Shown here one piece after another: positions 63,160-64,000 of a stretch of DNA of 64,000 bases. The notes under the pieces were generated by a model, which saw only the letters and a list, made by a program, of their open reading frames with translations, did not search any database and had not been told where the DNA came from. The DNA comes from Candidatus Avelusimicrobium gallinaceum (lineage in GTDB: Bacteria > Elusimicrobiota > Elusimicrobia > Elusimicrobiales > Elusimicrobiaceae). Location: the NCBI GenBank assembly GCA_944324965.1, contig CALUYH010000004.1, positions 1 through 64,000 on the forward strand. Direction: 5' to 3'. The position numbers and the translations under genes were made by a program. How positions within the stretch are numbered: the first letter of the stretch is position 1; every line of letters begins with the position of its first letter.

Positions 63160-64000
63160 TTAGCTGCTTTGCGGGTTGATAAGCGGCGTGCCCGCCGGGA
63201 TTTTGCTGGGGGTTAAGGCCGGCAACGGCGTGGCGTTTACGGCGCGGGGCATATACATTTGGTCTTCCCCCGTGCCGCCGGAAACGAGCGCTTTGCGCAC
63301 GGGGCGGTTGGCGCGTTCCAAGGCTTCCTGGCGCTGCTTTTGCAGTTGGGCCTGGCGTTGCTGTTCGGCCGCTTTTTGTTGGGCGGTCAGTTTTTTGTTG
63401 CCGGCGGAAATCTGGCCCACAAACGCGTAGTAGGCGTCATCCCCGGCAAAGGTGCGCACCAGCGTGTCCTGGTCAAACATAAAATAATGCGGGGTGGGTT
63501 TTTTGTTGTTGATATCCGAATAGTTCATTTGGTAGACGGTGTATGTCTTGCCGACGGTATTATCCACCAGGTTCATCAGCGTGGCTTGTTGTGCGTAGGC
63601 TTGCAAAAAATCGTTCCGGTCCACGCCCAGGTTCACTTTGTATTTTTTGTTTACGGCCAGGACGTCTGCAATGTTGGCGGCGCAGGCTACAAAGGTTTGC
63701 GGATCTTCGGCCTTGAACAAAAATTTGCGGTAACTGCCGTCGTCACTGCCGTAGCGGACATAGGCATATTCTTTGCCGTCTTCGGAAGAGAGAATATCGT
63801 CTTTGGTGGATACGTTTTCCACGTGGTAAAGCACGTAGGTGCGGTCTTTGCCGCGGAACAGACGCGTGAGCTGCGGGGCGGTTTTGTCCCAAATGGACAC
63901 GGACGGCCGCGCAGCCGCCGGTTCCCCGTGCATTTCAATCACGATTTCATCTTCCGCATTTTCGTAATGCTGGGCCGCAATGGGCAGACACACTGCACAC
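63160..64000 (-). CDS. Exported protein of unknown function (N-terminus outside the window)
   Basis: At least 280 residues; the frame is still open at the right edge. The first visible residues (CAVCLPIAAQHYENAED) look like the end of a signal peptide with cleavage near AAQ, so the start should lie about 15 codons beyond 64000; a GTG at 63993 is not a credible start. Mature part: mixed alpha/beta region, a DDILSSEDGKEYAYVRYGSD loop, then a Gln/Ala-rich coiled coil (KLTAQQKAAEQQRQAQLQKQ) and a Pro-rich tail. I do not recognise a family. Confidence 0.72.
   Translation of the reverse strand, partial: CAVCLPIAAQHYENAEDEIVIEMHGEPAAARPSVSIWDKTAPQLTRLFRGKDRTYVLYHVENVSTKDDILSSEDGKEYAYVRYGSDDGSYRKFLFKAEDPQTFVACAANIADVLAVNKKYKVNLGVDRNDFLQAYAQQATLMNLVDNTVGKTYTVYQMNYSDINNKKPTPHYFMFDQDTLVRTFAGDDAYYAFVGQISAGNKKLTAQQKAAEQQRQAQLQKQRQEALERANRPVRKALVSGGTGEDQMYMPRAVNATPLPALTPSKIPAGTPLINPQSS

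Overview
The window reads as chromosomal DNA of a diderm, anaerobic, gut-type bacterium, most likely Elusimicrobiota (Elusimicrobium-like). This is an inference from gene content: an outer-membrane autotransporter and a second protein ending in a C-terminal Phe imply an outer membrane. A monomeric [FeFe] hydrogenase, a NifU/NifS pair and an EFR1-type flavodoxin-ferredoxin imply anaerobic life. The orphan type IV pilin-like protein (MKKGFTLIELLVV start) is of the kind found in many copies in Elusimicrobiota. Nearly the whole window is coding, in short operons on both strands separated by strong GC-rich hairpin terminators. I see no phage, insertion sequence or CRISPR array.

Layout. 1-5 kb: end of an unknown gene, a 74-residue internally repeated protein, smc plus a phosphoesterase. 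5-10 kb: GT-C glycosyltransferase, tRNA-Ala, a 1030-residue autotransporter. 10-13 kb: methyltransferase facing a threonine aldolase-endonuclease IV pair, then a small PQ-loop-like membrane protein. 13-17 kb: two tandem secreted proteins with a GEEH...YAGxxH pattern, tRNA-Val, a secreted ankyrin protein. 17-23.6 kb: dnaE, Nudix hydrolase, thermonuclease, lipid-kinase-like protein, HAD phosphatase. 23.6-32.7 kb: alaS, a lipoprotein, tRNA-Tyr, mutS-mutL-EFR1. 32.7-43.7 kb: a third GEEH-type protein, hpt-ftsH, glmM-pdxJ-glmS-acpS-nnrD-hydrolase, gph. 43.7-49.5 kb: glxK with an outer-membrane protein, two related small membrane proteins, recN and nadK. 49.5-58 kb: nifU-nifS, three tandem 5'-nucleotidase-like exported proteins, dus, rplM-rpsI. 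58-64 kb: an exported protein with a broken signal peptide, a pilin-like protein, [FeFe] hydrogenase, EEP nuclease, phospholipase D family protein, and a truncated exported protein.

Housekeeping themes are genome maintenance (smc, dnaE, mutS, mutL, recN, nfo, thermonuclease), amino-sugar and cofactor supply (glmM, glmS, pdxJ, acpS, nnrD, nadK), Fe-S assembly (nifU, nifS) feeding the hydrogenase and ferredoxin, and translation (alaS, dus, rplM, rpsI, three tRNAs).

The most interesting items are: a set of genes whose -10 box lies exactly 6 bases before the ATG, suggesting leaderless mRNAs; the family of three secreted GEEH proteins, one under a palindrome-overlapped promoter; a nucleotidase trio whose third member has lost every visible catalytic residue; a one-base slip in an A6-C-T6 tract that disconnects a signal peptide from its gene; and palindromic candidate operators at smc and near 15.7 kb.
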